A DNA stretch of 64,000 nt, from the NCBI RefSeq assembly GCF_026342355.1, contig NZ_JAPEMV010000006.1, positions 434,001 to 498,000 of the forward strand. Reading direction: 5' to 3'. How positions within the stretch are numbered: position 1 is the first letter of the stretch; every line of letters begins with the position of its first letter. The notes below the pieces were generated by a model. The model saw nothing but the letters and a program-made list of their open reading frames with translations, was not told where the DNA came from and made no database searches. Of this stretch, positions 33,390 through 41,584 are shown piece by piece. The position numbers and the translations under genes are program-made. The DNA comes from Streptomyces sp. NBC_00249 (GTDB taxonomy: Bacteria; Actinomycetota; Actinomycetes; Streptomycetales; Streptomycetaceae).

Positions 33390-33666
33390 CGGATGTCCAA
33401 TACGGGAGTGCTGTAGTCGGTCGCCATGTGCGGACCCTCCGTCACGTCGGTTGCGGATGCGCGCTGACCGGGACGTTAGCGCGGGTGGTGGGTCATCCGT
33501 CTACCTCGATGCCATTGGTGGACCCGAGATCCTGGATCGTCGAAGGCAAGCCCCTCACTGACCGCCGAAATCACGACCCCGTTGAACTGCGGAACTACCG
33601 CCGTGTTCGCCCCTAGCGGACGCTTACTGATCGTATCCACGCCTCCGGGAAGGAGTTGGTCCCCCT

Positions 33667-33768
33667 ATGCCACGTAAGCCCCGCCTCCCGTGCCCTGTCC
33701 CCGGGTGCCCCGAGCCGGCGGACGCTGCGAGGGCAGATCACCGTCAGTGCCGAGCCAGTCGCCGTTCG
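33667..33768 (+). pseudogene. short Cys-containing reading frame cut by attR
   Basis: ATG 33667 behind GGAAGGAG opens MPRKPRLPCPVPGCPEPADA, then DHRQCRASRR, and runs across attR into mug sequence in the wrong frame. A short basic N-terminus with spaced Cys and His is typical of small phage HNH or zinc-finger proteins. In the free element the frame would continue past attP, so the insertion event itself cut it. E1 has the same DNA near 33050-33130. Confidence 0.4.
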
Positions 33769-33932
33769 GCGAGAAGAAGGCCACGATCGGCCCGCAGGAC
33801 CGCACCATCGGCAGCACCCGCATCTGGGCCCTGCCCAACCCGAGCGGTCTCAACGCCCACTGGACCGCCGCCTCCATGGCCGAGGAGTACGCCCGCCTCC
33901 GCGCGGCCGCGCAACCGCCGCCCGGCCCCTGA
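33765..33932 (+). pseudogene. mug: mug-type DNA glycosylase, 3' part
   Basis: From TTC 33765 the frame reads FGEKKATIGPQDRTIGSTR, IWALPNPSGLNAHWTAASMA and EEYARLRAAAQ, the C-terminal third of the Mug-type glycosylase, including the conserved NPSGLNAHW loop. Joining TTC 32393 to GGC 33768 restores one uninterrupted frame of about 182 codons. A short start inside this piece (MPSQSPFG at about 33747) lies in foreign DNA. Confidence 0.85.
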
Positions 33933-33961
33933 CCGCCCCGGCCGCCCTGCGGCAAGGGCGG

Positions 33962-34399
33962 TCAGGGTGGGTCCGTGACCGTGACGGCCGCCATCAGGTC
34001 GTGGGGGCCCTCCTCGCCCCACCGCGCCGCGCAGACCACCAGCCACCGGTCTCCGGTCCGCCACAGGTGCACGTGGTCGGCGCTGTTGCCTAGCTCCTCC
34101 CATGGCTCCTCCAGTTCCGCCCCCTCGGTCCCGCGCCGCGCCGGGGACACCACGGGGAAGACGTCCGGCGCCCCCCAGCGGATGGTCAGCGCCTGGACGA
34201 GAGCGGCGTACTCGGCACTGATCTGCCCTGCCGCCTCGGCCCGCCCCGATCCGTCGTCCTCCCAGAAGTCCCCCGTACCGTCGAGCCGGACCAGGTGGTA
34301 GCCGGGGCCACTGCTGTGTGCGCCGAGCCGGACCGGTCTGTCCACGAACGCCTGGGCCCGCAACCGGTCGATCAGGTCGAGATGCTCTGCCGTGGTCAT
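33962..34399 (-). CDS. 145-residue hypothetical protein
   Basis: Starts MTTAEHLDLIDRLRAQAFVD. The middle has GPGYHLVRLDGTGDFWEDDG and ISAEYAALVQALTIRWG, and the end is HVHLWRTGDRWLVVCAARWG. It looks like a soluble alpha/beta protein rich in Trp and acidic residues, of the kind found among streptomycete accessory or immunity-like proteins, but I recognise no domain. It ends 30 bp from the mug 3' fragment and is convergent with it. GC-rich codons suggest host DNA. Confidence 0.75.
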   Translation of the reverse strand: MTTAEHLDLIDRLRAQAFVDRPVRLGAHSSGPGYHLVRLDGTGDFWEDDGSGRAEAAGQISAEYAALVQALTIRWGAPDVFPVVSPARRGTEGAELEEPWEELGNSADHVHLWRTGDRWLVVCAARWGEEGPHDLMAAVTVTDPP

Positions 34400-34439
34400 G
34401 CCGTCAGTATCCGCGCGGCCACTGACAACTGGCCCGGTG

Positions 34440-35192
34440 TCAGGCGTCCCGGCGCCGTACGGCGAACCACCCGGCGGCCAGTGCCGCGAGGGCCCACAGC
34501 CCGGCCACCGCGAGCCCGGTCCAGGGCCCGAGGGATCCCTCGGCCTCCAGCCGCATCACCATCTGCCCGGCCCGGTCCGGCATGAACTGCCCGGCCCCAC
34601 CGACCACCTGACCGACCACGAACGGAACGATCAGCAGGAGGGGTATGAGCAGGCCCATGACGAGGGCGCCGCTGCGCACCAGAGCGGTCAGACCGGCCGC
34701 CAGCAGGGCGATCAGCGTCAGGTAGACCCCGCTGCCGAACACGGCCCGCAGCGTCCCCGGGTCCCCGGGGGCGAGGGCGTACTCCCCCATGAAGGCCTGC
34801 CCGGCGAGGAAGGTGACGAGCCCGGTGATCTGGCCGACCACGAAGGCGACTCCGGCGACCGCGGTCACCTTGGACAGGTACAGCCTGGTCCGGTTGGGCA
34901 CGGCGGTCAGCGAGACCCGCAGGGCTCCGTCGCGGAATTCCCCGGCGAAGGCGGTGGCGCCGAACGCCACTGCGGCTATCTGCCCGAAGTTGATCCCGAA
35001 GAAGGCCCCGAGCAGCCGGTCCTCCCCCAGGGCTCCGGGCTCGGAGGTCCCGATCGCTGCGGCGGTGAGGACGGTCACGCCGACGGTGGCGGCGAAGACC
35101 GATATGAGGGAGGCGAGGACGGCACGGGCGGACCGTATCTTGATCCATTCCGAACGCAGGACGGGAAGGGTGGGCAGGGCGGCGGCGGTCAT
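34440..35192 (-). CDS. ABC transporter permease (ABC-2 type)
   Basis: A 250-residue protein with about six membrane segments (for example LASLISVFAATVGVTVLTAA, GLTALVRSGALVMGLLIPLLL and the C-terminal TGLAVAGLWALAALAAGWFA). The N-terminal LRSEWIKIRSARAVLASL is the usual opening of ABC-2 permeases paired with a single ATPase. ATG 35192 is behind GGGAG. It follows the ATP-binding gene after 23 bp. Substrate unknown, possibly a peptide or antibiotic given the adjacent two-component system. Confidence 0.92.
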   Translation of the reverse strand: MTAAALPTLPVLRSEWIKIRSARAVLASLISVFAATVGVTVLTAAAIGTSEPGALGEDRLLGAFFGINFGQIAAVAFGATAFAGEFRDGALRVSLTAVPNRTRLYLSKVTAVAGVAFVVGQITGLVTFLAGQAFMGEYALAPGDPGTLRAVFGSGVYLTLIALLAAGLTALVRSGALVMGLLIPLLLIVPFVVGQVVGGAGQFMPDRAGQMVMRLEAEGSLGPWTGLAVAGLWALAALAAGWFAVRRRDA

Positions 35193-35215
35193 GGCAGTGG
35201 CTCCCATCGGAGTTG

Positions 35216-36130
35216 TCAGGCGGCGGTGGCGGAGAAGGGGCTGCGGTCGGCGGTCAGATCGAGATAGGCCTGCTCCAGCGAGGCCCGTTCGTCGGCGAGT
35301 TCCAGCACGGGGATGCCTTCGCGGGCGGCCAGGGCTCCGATCCGCTCGGCCCGTATGCCGTCCACGGTCCAGCGCCCGTCCTCGGTGGAGGCCATCTCGA
35401 AGCCTTCCCGGGCCAGGGCGGCTTCCAGGCGCGCGGGCTCCGAGGTGCGCAGCCGCACCCTGGGGGTGCTGCGGGCGTCGATGAACTCCCCCATCGGGCT
35501 GTCGGCGAGCAGCTTCCCCTGCCCCAGCACGACGAGGTGGTCGACGAACGCGGCGGACTCGGCCATCAGATGACTGGAGACGAGGACCGTGCGCCCCTCG
35601 GCGGCGAGGCCGCGCATCAGCTCGCGGATCCAGATGATGCCCTCGGGGTCCAGTCCGTTGGTCGGCTCGTCCAGCAGCAGGACTCCCGGATCCCCCAGCA
35701 GCGCGGCGGCGATGCCCAGGCGCTGGCGCATGCCGAGCGAGAAGGTGCCGACGCGGCGCCGGGCGACCGCCGCCAGCCCGGCCTGCTCCAGTACCGCCTC
35801 CACCCGGGAGGCGGGAATGCCGTTGCTGACGGCGAGCGCGAGGAGGTGGTCGCGGGCCCTGCGGCCGCCGTGGGCCGCCTGGGGGTCGAGCAGGGCCCCG
35901 ACCTGGCGCAGCGGGCTCTGGAGGTCGGTGAACCGGCTCCCGCCGATGGTGGCGGTGCCGGCGGTCGGCCGGTCCAGGCCGAGCAGCATGCGCAGGGTGG
36001 TGGACTTGCCGGCGCCGTTGGGCCCCAGGAAGCCGGTGACCCGGCCGGGCAGGACGTCGAAGGTGAGGTGGTCCACGGCGCGGTGGGTGCCGTAGTCCTT
36101 GGTCAGTTCGTGGATCTCGATGCGGTTCAT
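35216..36130 (-). CDS. ABC transporter ATP-binding protein
   Basis: A 304-residue protein. Walker A GFLGPNGAGKSTT (residues ~33-45), signature SLGMRQRLGIA, Walker B VLLLDEPTNGLDPEG and the switch His in VLVSSHLMAE. The C-terminal 80 residues are a typical DrrA/BcrA-like extension. It is first gene of the exporter operon, divergent from a histidine kinase across a 22-bp palindrome. Confidence 0.95.
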   Translation of the reverse strand: MNRIEIHELTKDYGTHRAVDHLTFDVLPGRVTGFLGPNGAGKSTTLRMLLGLDRPTAGTATIGGSRFTDLQSPLRQVGALLDPQAAHGGRRARDHLLALAVSNGIPASRVEAVLEQAGLAAVARRRVGTFSLGMRQRLGIAAALLGDPGVLLLDEPTNGLDPEGIIWIRELMRGLAAEGRTVLVSSHLMAESAAFVDHLVVLGQGKLLADSPMGEFIDARSTPRVRLRTSEPARLEAALAREGFEMASTEDGRWTVDGIRAERIGALAAREGIPVLELADERASLEQAYLDLTADRSPFSATAA

Positions 36131-36184
36131 GGCTCAAGACTCGCCGTCGGCCCGCCCCTCCTTCCTCCCCCGTGCGAGGGTGTC

Positions 36185-36206
36185 GTCTCCCCCACGTGGG
36201 GGAGAC
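36185..36206. promoter_or_regulatory. perfect 22-bp palindrome between the ABC operon and two-component system
   Basis: GTCTCCCCCAC followed by its exact mirror GTGGGGGAGAC, centred 65 bp upstream of the ATPase start and 43 bp upstream of the kinase start. A dimeric NarL-type regulator could bind it and control both directions. It can also form a hairpin in either transcript. Confidence 0.7.
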
Positions 36207-36238
36207 GGGGGCGGACCGCCTCCTGCCAGGATGGAGGC

Positions 36239-37417
36239 ATGAACCAACTGCTCCGAGCCCCGTTCCGGCCGGTGACGTACTCGCGTTGGCTGCACCTGTG
36301 CGTGCCGCTGCTGCTCCTCGCGCTGTGGATGTTCATCAACCCGCGCTCGCCGTGGATGCCGCTGCTGATCGTCATACCGTTCGGCTTCGTCCCGTGGGTG
36401 CGGCTCGCCGAGGGGCTCCAGGCGCAGTTCCTGCTGACCCCGCAGGACCAGGGCCCGGAGGACAGCGGGATCAGCACCCTGCCGTCGGCCCGCTGGAGCG
36501 ACCGGTGGCGGACCCTGCTGTGGCTGGAGATACGGCTGGTCGTCGCGGGGGCCGCCATGTTCGCGACGGTCTCGCTCCCGGTGATGTCCGTCGACCTGAT
36601 CGCCACCGCGCTCGGGCACCCCCCCCTGACCGCGGAGTGGGCCATCCCCTTCACCCCGGCGCGGTGGGTGGCGGCGTTGCTCGCGCCGGTGCCGCTGCTC
36701 GTGCTGATCGTCGTCGTGGTCCTGCTCGGGGAGCTGATCACCTCGATCGCCCGGAGGCTCCTCGGGCCTTCGGCCGCCGAGCGGCTGACGGCACTGGAAG
36801 CGCGCACGGAGCAGTTGCTGGAGCGCACCCGCATCGCGCGGGAACTGCACGACTCCATCGGGCACGCGCTGACCGTGGCGGTCGTCCAGGCGGGCGCGGC
36901 GCGGGCGGCCGCGGACCCCGCGTTCACCGACCGCGCGCTGAGCGCCATCGAGGAGACGGGCCGGGCCGCGCTGGAGGATCTGGAGCGGGTCCTGCTGGTG
37001 CTGCGCGAATCGTCGCAGCAGCCGTCCCAGCGGCCGACGCTGGCGGAAGCGGACCGGCTGCTGGAGTCGGCGCGGGCCTCGGGGGCGGCGGTGGACGCGC
37101 AACTGACGGGCCCGCTGGAGAAGTTGCCCGGACCGGTCACCCGGGAGGGGTACCGGATCCTGCAGGAGGCCCTGACCAACGTGCTGCGCCACTGCGGGCC
37201 CGTTCCCGTCCGGGTGAGGGTGGGCGTGGCCGGCGGACGGCTGGATCTGGAGGTGACGAACCCGCTGCCGGAGGGCCCCTCCGTCATGTCGGGCGGCGGG
37301 AGCGGGCTGCGCGGGATGCGCGAGCGGGCCGCGCTGCTCGGCGGAGAGGCCGAAACCGGCCCCCACGAGGGTGATTGGCGGGTGCGCGCCCGGCTTCCGC
37401 TGGACCGAATACGCTGA
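36239..37417 (+). CDS. NarL-family sensor histidine kinase
   Basis: A 392-residue protein. Four hydrophobic segments in the first ~165 residues (LCVPLLLLALWMFIN, MPLLIVIPFGFVPWV, LVVAGAAMFATVSLPVMSV, LLAPVPLLVLIVVVVLLG) leave little extracellular loop. The HisKA_3 dimerisation helix has the phospho-His in RIARELHDSIGHALT (about 205). The ATPase has the N box LQEALTNVLRHC and GLRGMRERAALLGG. The response regulator follows after 4 bp. Intramembrane-sensing kinases of this type often respond to envelope stress. Confidence 0.93.
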   Translation: MNQLLRAPFRPVTYSRWLHLCVPLLLLALWMFINPRSPWMPLLIVIPFGFVPWVRLAEGLQAQFLLTPQDQGPEDSGISTLPSARWSDRWRTLLWLEIRLVVAGAAMFATVSLPVMSVDLIATALGHPPLTAEWAIPFTPARWVAALLAPVPLLVLIVVVVLLGELITSIARRLLGPSAAERLTALEARTEQLLERTRIARELHDSIGHALTVAVVQAGAARAAADPAFTDRALSAIEETGRAALEDLERVLLVLRESSQQPSQRPTLAEADRLLESARASGAAVDAQLTGPLEKLPGPVTREGYRILQEALTNVLRHCGPVPVRVRVGVAGGRLDLEVTNPLPEGPSVMSGGGSGLRGMRERAALLGGEAETGPHEGDWRVRARLPLDRIR

Positions 37418-37421
37418 CCGG

Positions 37422-38072
37422 ATGCCGGTTACCGTACTGCTCGTCGACGACGAACCCCTGGTGCGCGCGGGTCTGCGCGCCGTCCTGGACTCCCAGCCCG
37501 ACATCGAGGTGGTGGGCGAGGCGGCCGACGGAGCCTCCGTCATCCCCCTCGTACGCCAGCTGCGGCCGGACGTGGTGGCGATGGACGTGCGGATGCCGCT
37601 GCTCGACGGGATCGAAGCGACCCGCGCGGTCCTGCGCTCGGTCGACTCCCCTCCGAAGATCCTCGTGGTCACGACCTTCGAGAACGACGAGTACGTCTAC
37701 CAGGCGCTCCGCGCCGGCGCGGACGGCTTCCTGCTGAAGCGGGCCCGGCCCTCGGAGATCGTGCACGCGGTGCGGCTGGTGGCGGAGGGCGAGACTCTGC
37801 TCTTCCCCGCGGCCGTACGGGCCCTGGCCGCGGAGTACGGGAACCGGCAGGCGCGCGCGGTCCTGGAGCGGGCCGCGCTGACGGAGCGCGAGGAGGCCGT
37901 GCTGCGGCTGATGGCGCGCGGGCTGACCAACGTGGAGATCGCGGGCGAGCTGATCGTCGGCACGGAGACGGTGAAGTCACACGTCAGCGCGATTCTGGGC
38001 AAGCTGGGGGCGCGCGACCGCACCCAGGCGGTGATCACGGCGTACGAGTCCGGATTCGTTTCCCCGGCCTGA
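37422..38072 (+). CDS. NarL/FixJ-family response regulator
   Basis: A 216-residue protein. The receiver domain has the acidic pair VDDEP, the phospho-Asp in VVAMDVRMPLLDG (~54), the Thr in LVVTTFEND and the Lys in GFLLKRA. The LuxR-type helix-turn-helix at 150-210 reads LTEREEAVLRLMARGLTN, then TVKSHVSAILGKLG. It pairs with the kinase just upstream; the 22-bp palindrome is its best candidate target. Confidence 0.95.
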   Translation: MPVTVLLVDDEPLVRAGLRAVLDSQPDIEVVGEAADGASVIPLVRQLRPDVVAMDVRMPLLDGIEATRAVLRSVDSPPKILVVTTFENDEYVYQALRAGADGFLLKRARPSEIVHAVRLVAEGETLLFPAAVRALAAEYGNRQARAVLERAALTEREEAVLRLMARGLTNVEIAGELIVGTETVKSHVSAILGKLGARDRTQAVITAYESGFVSPA

Positions 38073-38173
38073 GGGGACGGGCTGATTCCGACCGATGGGG
38101 GGCCGCTTCTCGCAGCTGCGGCGAGAGGGCAGTACGATCCGGCTGACAGGGCCGCTAGCTGGGAGGACACACG

Positions 38174-39325
38174 TTGGGGCAGCTGACCGGCGGGGATCCT
38201 TCTCTGCTCCGGCGGATCAATTCGGCCGTGGTGCTGCGAGCACTGCGGGCGGCCGAATCGCCGACCCTCACCGACCTCACCCGCGCGACCGGGCTTTCCC
38301 GGCCGACGGTCGAGGGGGTGGTGGAAGGGCTGATGGGCACCGGGCTGGTGGTCGAGGCCGAAGCGGAGGAAGGCGCGCGGAGGCAGGGGCGGCCGGCACG
38401 CCGGTTCCGCTTCCGTGCCGAGGCCGGGCACCTGCTGGGCATAGAGATCGGCTCGCACCGGATCGCGGTACTGCTGTCCGGGCTGGACGGCCGGGTCATC
38501 GGAGCCGGGACCAAGGACGTCGCGGAGACCGCGTCGGCCGACGAACGGCTGGAGCGCGTCAGGGCGGCCGTCGCCGATCTGCTGCGCCGGGCCGGGGTGC
38601 CCCGGGACTCCCTGCGGGCCGTCGGTGTCGGCAGCCCCGGGATCGTCGAGGCGGACGGCACGGTCCGGCTCGGCACGGCGCTGCCCGGCTGGACGGGGCT
38701 ACCGCTCGGGGAGCGGCTGCGGCGTTCGTTCCGCTGCCCGGTACAGGTCGAGAACGACGCCAACGCGGCGGCGGTCGCCGAGAACTGGAAGGGCGCGGCG
38801 CGGGGCATCGACGACATGGTGTTCGTGATGGCCGGGCTCAGCCCGGGCGCGGGCTCCCTGATCGGCGGCAGGCTGCACCGTGGCTTCGGTGGTGCGGCGG
38901 GCGAGATCGGCGCACTGCACCTGCTGGGCCGCGAGGTCACCCCGGAGCGGCTGCTGTCGACCACGGGCGAGCCGCTGCACCCCCTGGACGAGCCGGCGGT
39001 GGCCGAGGTGTTCGCCATGGCCAAGCAGGGCGACGCGGGTGCGGTGGCCGCCGTGGAGCGGTTCCTCCAGCGGCTGGTGCACGACGTGGCCGCGCTGGTC
39101 CTGGCGATGGACCCGGAAGTGGTGGTGGTCGGGGGCTGGGCGGCCGGCCTGGACGGGGTCCTGGACCCGCTGCGCCGCGAGCTGGAGCGCTACTGCCTGC
39201 GCCCGCCGAGGGTGGCGCTCTCCCTGCTCGGTGAGGCCGCGGTGGCCACGGGGGCGCTGCGGCTGGCGCTGGACCACGTGGAGGAAGAACTGTTCGCGGT
39301 GGAGAAAACGGTCACCGCCCGGTGA
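38174..39325 (+). CDS. ROK-family transcriptional regulator
   Basis: A 383-residue protein. The N-terminal winged helix (RRINSAVVLRALRAAES, LTDLTRATGLSRPTVEGVVE) is followed by a ROK sugar-kinase-like domain (LGIEIGSHRIAVLLSG, VGVGSPGIVEADGTV, VENDANAAAVAENW). The position of the ROK zinc motif holds GEIGALHLLGREVTPERLL with no Cys, so the usual CxCGxxGC metal site is absent. TTG start at 38174 behind GGGAGGA. It is likely a sugar-responsive regulator whose kinase activity is doubtful. Confidence 0.92.
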   Translation: MGQLTGGDPSLLRRINSAVVLRALRAAESPTLTDLTRATGLSRPTVEGVVEGLMGTGLVVEAEAEEGARRQGRPARRFRFRAEAGHLLGIEIGSHRIAVLLSGLDGRVIGAGTKDVAETASADERLERVRAAVADLLRRAGVPRDSLRAVGVGSPGIVEADGTVRLGTALPGWTGLPLGERLRRSFRCPVQVENDANAAAVAENWKGAARGIDDMVFVMAGLSPGAGSLIGGRLHRGFGGAAGEIGALHLLGREVTPERLLSTTGEPLHPLDEPAVAEVFAMAKQGDAGAVAAVERFLQRLVHDVAALVLAMDPEVVVVGGWAAGLDGVLDPLRRELERYCLRPPRVALSLLGEAAVATGALRLALDHVEEELFAVEKTVTAR

Positions 39326-39332
39326 CTCCGTC

Positions 39333-39365
39333 GGTTCCGCCCGGGCCCCATCGCCCGGCGGAACC
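39333..39365 (+). terminator. hairpin after the ROK gene
   Basis: GGTTCCGCCCGGGC pairs with GCCCGGCGGAACC, with one bulged C and a short CCCATC loop, 7 nt past the ROK stop. Confidence 0.65.
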
Positions 39366-39526
39366 ACGGGCTCACGCATGACGCGTGGGTGTTCCACGAA
39401 GGCCTCACGACCTGCGACCACCTCGACGAGGACTCGTTCCCGGACCCGGAGCGCACACGGACGCTGCCCCTCGCGCCCGGGCGGGGCGGAAGGGGCAGCG
39501 GGTGGGGTTCCGGGTGGGGTTCGGGG

Positions 39527-40279
39527 TCAGGAGGCCGCGCGGGTTTCGGTGATCTCGACGCCCGAGTCGCCGAAGGTGAGGCGGCAGGTGTCGGCGCGGT
39601 ACGTGGCCACGGAGACGGCGGCGGTGCCCTCGGCGGTGAAGTAGCGGGTGGTCACGAGGAGGACAGGGGCGCCGGGCAGGCGGTCCAGCTCCTTGGCGTC
39701 GTCGGCGCGGGCGGAGCCCAGCTCGACCGAGCGGTCCTGCCCGTCGAGCGCGAGCCGCTGGAGTTCCCGCAGGACGGCGCGGGCCCGCGCGGGCCCGGCG
39801 GGGGCGTCGATGGCGGAGAGCCCCGGCACGGACGCTGCGGGCACGTAGAGCAGCTCGGCGGCGACGGCCTGGCCCTGGGTGACGCGGGTCCGCCGGACGG
39901 TGTGGACGGGCTGGCCGGCGGCGGTGCCGAGGAGCTTGAGGACGGCGGCGGTGGGCACGCAGTCGACGGCGTCCACGGCCTCCCAGCCGTCGGCGCTCTC
40001 GGCGGGCCAGCTGTGCTGCGCGCTGCCGACGGCGACGCCCACGCGCGGCGGGGCGACGGTGGTGCCGACGCCGCGGCGGCGCTGCAGGCGGCCTTCGAGT
40101 TCGAGCTGCTCCAGGGCTTGGCGCAGGGTGGCGCGGGCGACTCCGAAGCGTGCGGCGAGCTCGCGCTCGTTGGGCAGGACCTCGCCCACGGCGAAGTCCT
40201 GGTCGAGCGCCTCGCTGAGCACGTTCTTGAGGTGCCAGTACTTCGGCTCCGGCACCGATTCGAGCTGCGTGGTCCCCAC
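39527..40279 (-). CDS. GntR-family (HutC/UbiC type) transcriptional regulator
   Basis: A 250-residue protein. The winged helix-turn-helix spans residues ~10-75 (YWHLKNVLSEALDQDFAVGE, LPNERELAARFGVARATLRQ). A UTRA effector domain follows (HTVRRTRVTQGQAVAAELLY, PVLLVTTRYFTAEGTAAVSV). GTG 40279 has AGGAGGA 7-8 nt upstream, which decides against longer frames running into the promoter. Its target is unknown; the divergent neighbour is an alpha/beta hydrolase. Confidence 0.93.
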   Translation of the reverse strand: MGTTQLESVPEPKYWHLKNVLSEALDQDFAVGEVLPNERELAARFGVARATLRQALEQLELEGRLQRRRGVGTTVAPPRVGVAVGSAQHSWPAESADGWEAVDAVDCVPTAAVLKLLGTAAGQPVHTVRRTRVTQGQAVAAELLYVPAASVPGLSAIDAPAGPARARAVLRELQRLALDGQDRSVELGSARADDAKELDRLPGAPVLLVTTRYFTAEGTAAVSVATYRADTCRLTFGDSGVEITETRAAS

Positions 40280-40381
40280 CCTGACTCCTCCTGCAATCGC
40301 CGCTATCGCCGAGTTCCAGCGGCAGTTCCGCGCCGCAGTTCCGCGCCTTTGTTTATTAAAGGTTCCTGCACTATCCCTGCG

Positions 40382-40410
40382 ACGATAGGACGGCGCACCC
40401 CCTTGGTCAA
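40382..40410 (-). promoter_or_regulatory. sigma70-type promoter for the GntR gene
   Basis: On the minus strand -35 TTGACC (40405-40410) and -10 TATCGT (40382-40387) are spaced by exactly 17 nt. This leaves a leader of about 95 nt that contains an AT-rich stretch (CTTTAATAAACAAAG), a possible operator for autoregulation. Confidence 0.6.
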
Positions 40411-40662
40411 GACCAATCCTCGCCGCTTTGCCGGGCAGATCGGGCATATGTAGCAAGCCGTTCACAGGATGTTCTCGCTCCCCCGCCCTTCGGCGGGAAG
40501 ACGTCCGGGACGCGTCCGAAAGGTGCCGCAAAGCGTCCGGAAGGCTTCGGCGAGGGCACGGGAGGCGCGAGGGAGGGTTGTCGCCGGGGACTACCGGGCG
40601 GTAATCATGGGGCAGTCATTACTGACGGCCCGTCTCACACGCGTCCCCCGACGAGGAGCAGC

Positions 40663-41571
40663 ATGACCGCCACGGTCTCCTTCACGATCGATTCGCCGCT
40701 GGGCCCCCGCACCGCCACCGTCGCCCATGAGCGCAAGGGCGCCGGCGAACCGCTCCTCCTGCTGCACGGCATAGGCCACCACCTCCAGGCCTGGCACCCG
40801 GTGACCGGCATCCTGGCCGCCACCCACGACGTCATCGCCGTCGACCTGCCCGGATTCGGCGCCTCCGGCCCGCTGCCGGCGGGCGTCCCCTACGACCTCT
40901 CCACCGTCGTCCGGGCGCTCGGCGCACTCTGCTCGGCGCTCGGCGTGGAGCATCCGCACGTCGCGGGCAACTCCCTCGGCGGGCTGCTCGCGCTGGAGAT
41001 GGGCCGCGTCGGCCTGGCCCGCTCGGTGACCGCCCTCTCCCCGGCCGGGTTCTGGACGGAGGGCGAGCGCCGCTACGCCTTCACCGCGCTCCGCGCCCTG
41101 CGCGCGGGCGCCCGGGCGCTGCCCCGGCCCGCCCTGGAGCGGCTCTCCCGCAGCGCCCCCGGCCGGGCCGCGCTCACGGGCACCATCTACGCCCACCCCG
41201 CGCACCGGTCGCCGCAGGCCGTGGTCGCGGAGACCCTCGCCCTGCGGGAGGCGACCGGCTTCGAGGCGACGCTGGCCGCGGGGGGCTCCGTACGGTTCAC
41301 CGAGGACGTACCGGACGTGCCCGTCACGATCGCCTGGGGCAGCCGCGACCGGCTGCTGCTGCGCCGCCAGGGCGTGCGCGCCAAGTACACCGTCCCCGGG
41401 GCGCGGCTGGTGCGGCTCCCGGACTGCGGCCACGTACCGATGAACGACGACCCGGCGCTCGTGACCCGCGTCATCCTCGACACCACCCACAGCACCTGCC
41501 CCGCTCACGACTCCGACACCGCTTCCTCCTCGGCACAAGCGCCGGCACACCCAACCGCCGAACGCCCATGA
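40663..41571 (+). CDS. alpha/beta hydrolase
   Basis: A 302-residue protein. HG-turn LLLLHGIGHHLQAWHPV, nucleophile elbow AGNSLGGLLALE (Ser ~106), Asp in WGSRDRLLLR and His in PDCGHVPMND. No signal peptide. The Ser/Thr/Ala-rich C-terminal 25 residues look disordered. ATG behind GAGGAG. Substrate unknown. It stops 14 bp before the PHO box of phoD. Confidence 0.92.
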   Translation: MTATVSFTIDSPLGPRTATVAHERKGAGEPLLLLHGIGHHLQAWHPVTGILAATHDVIAVDLPGFGASGPLPAGVPYDLSTVVRALGALCSALGVEHPHVAGNSLGGLLALEMGRVGLARSVTALSPAGFWTEGERRYAFTALRALRAGARALPRPALERLSRSAPGRAALTGTIYAHPAHRSPQAVVAETLALREATGFEATLAAGGSVRFTEDVPDVPVTIAWGSRDRLLLRRQGVRAKYTVPGARLVRLPDCGHVPMNDDPALVTRVILDTTHSTCPAHDSDTASSSAQAPAHPTAERP

Positions 41572-41584
41572 CCTGCTGACGGCT

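Larger units (their letters stand above)
33133..33768. mobile_element. element E2: second degenerate integrative element inside mug
   Basis: It runs from the internal TTCG (33133-33136) to attR (33765-33768). Block 33203-33302 (AACGTTCAGCC, CGTCCGTGCCACCGGCTCAA, CGCGCCAGGACTTCGGGG) matches E1 block 32505-32600, and its right end matches that of E1. The interior (about 33310-33660) has no convincing intact gene. The junction at 33052-33165 holds a complete right arm, TTCG and left arm, which is the layout of an unrecombined attP. Confidence 0.7.

Noticed and set aside
33233..33616. 127-codon plus-strand frame in E2
   Set aside because: No start signal or conserved pattern, and it runs opposite the shared E1/E2 remnant peptide.
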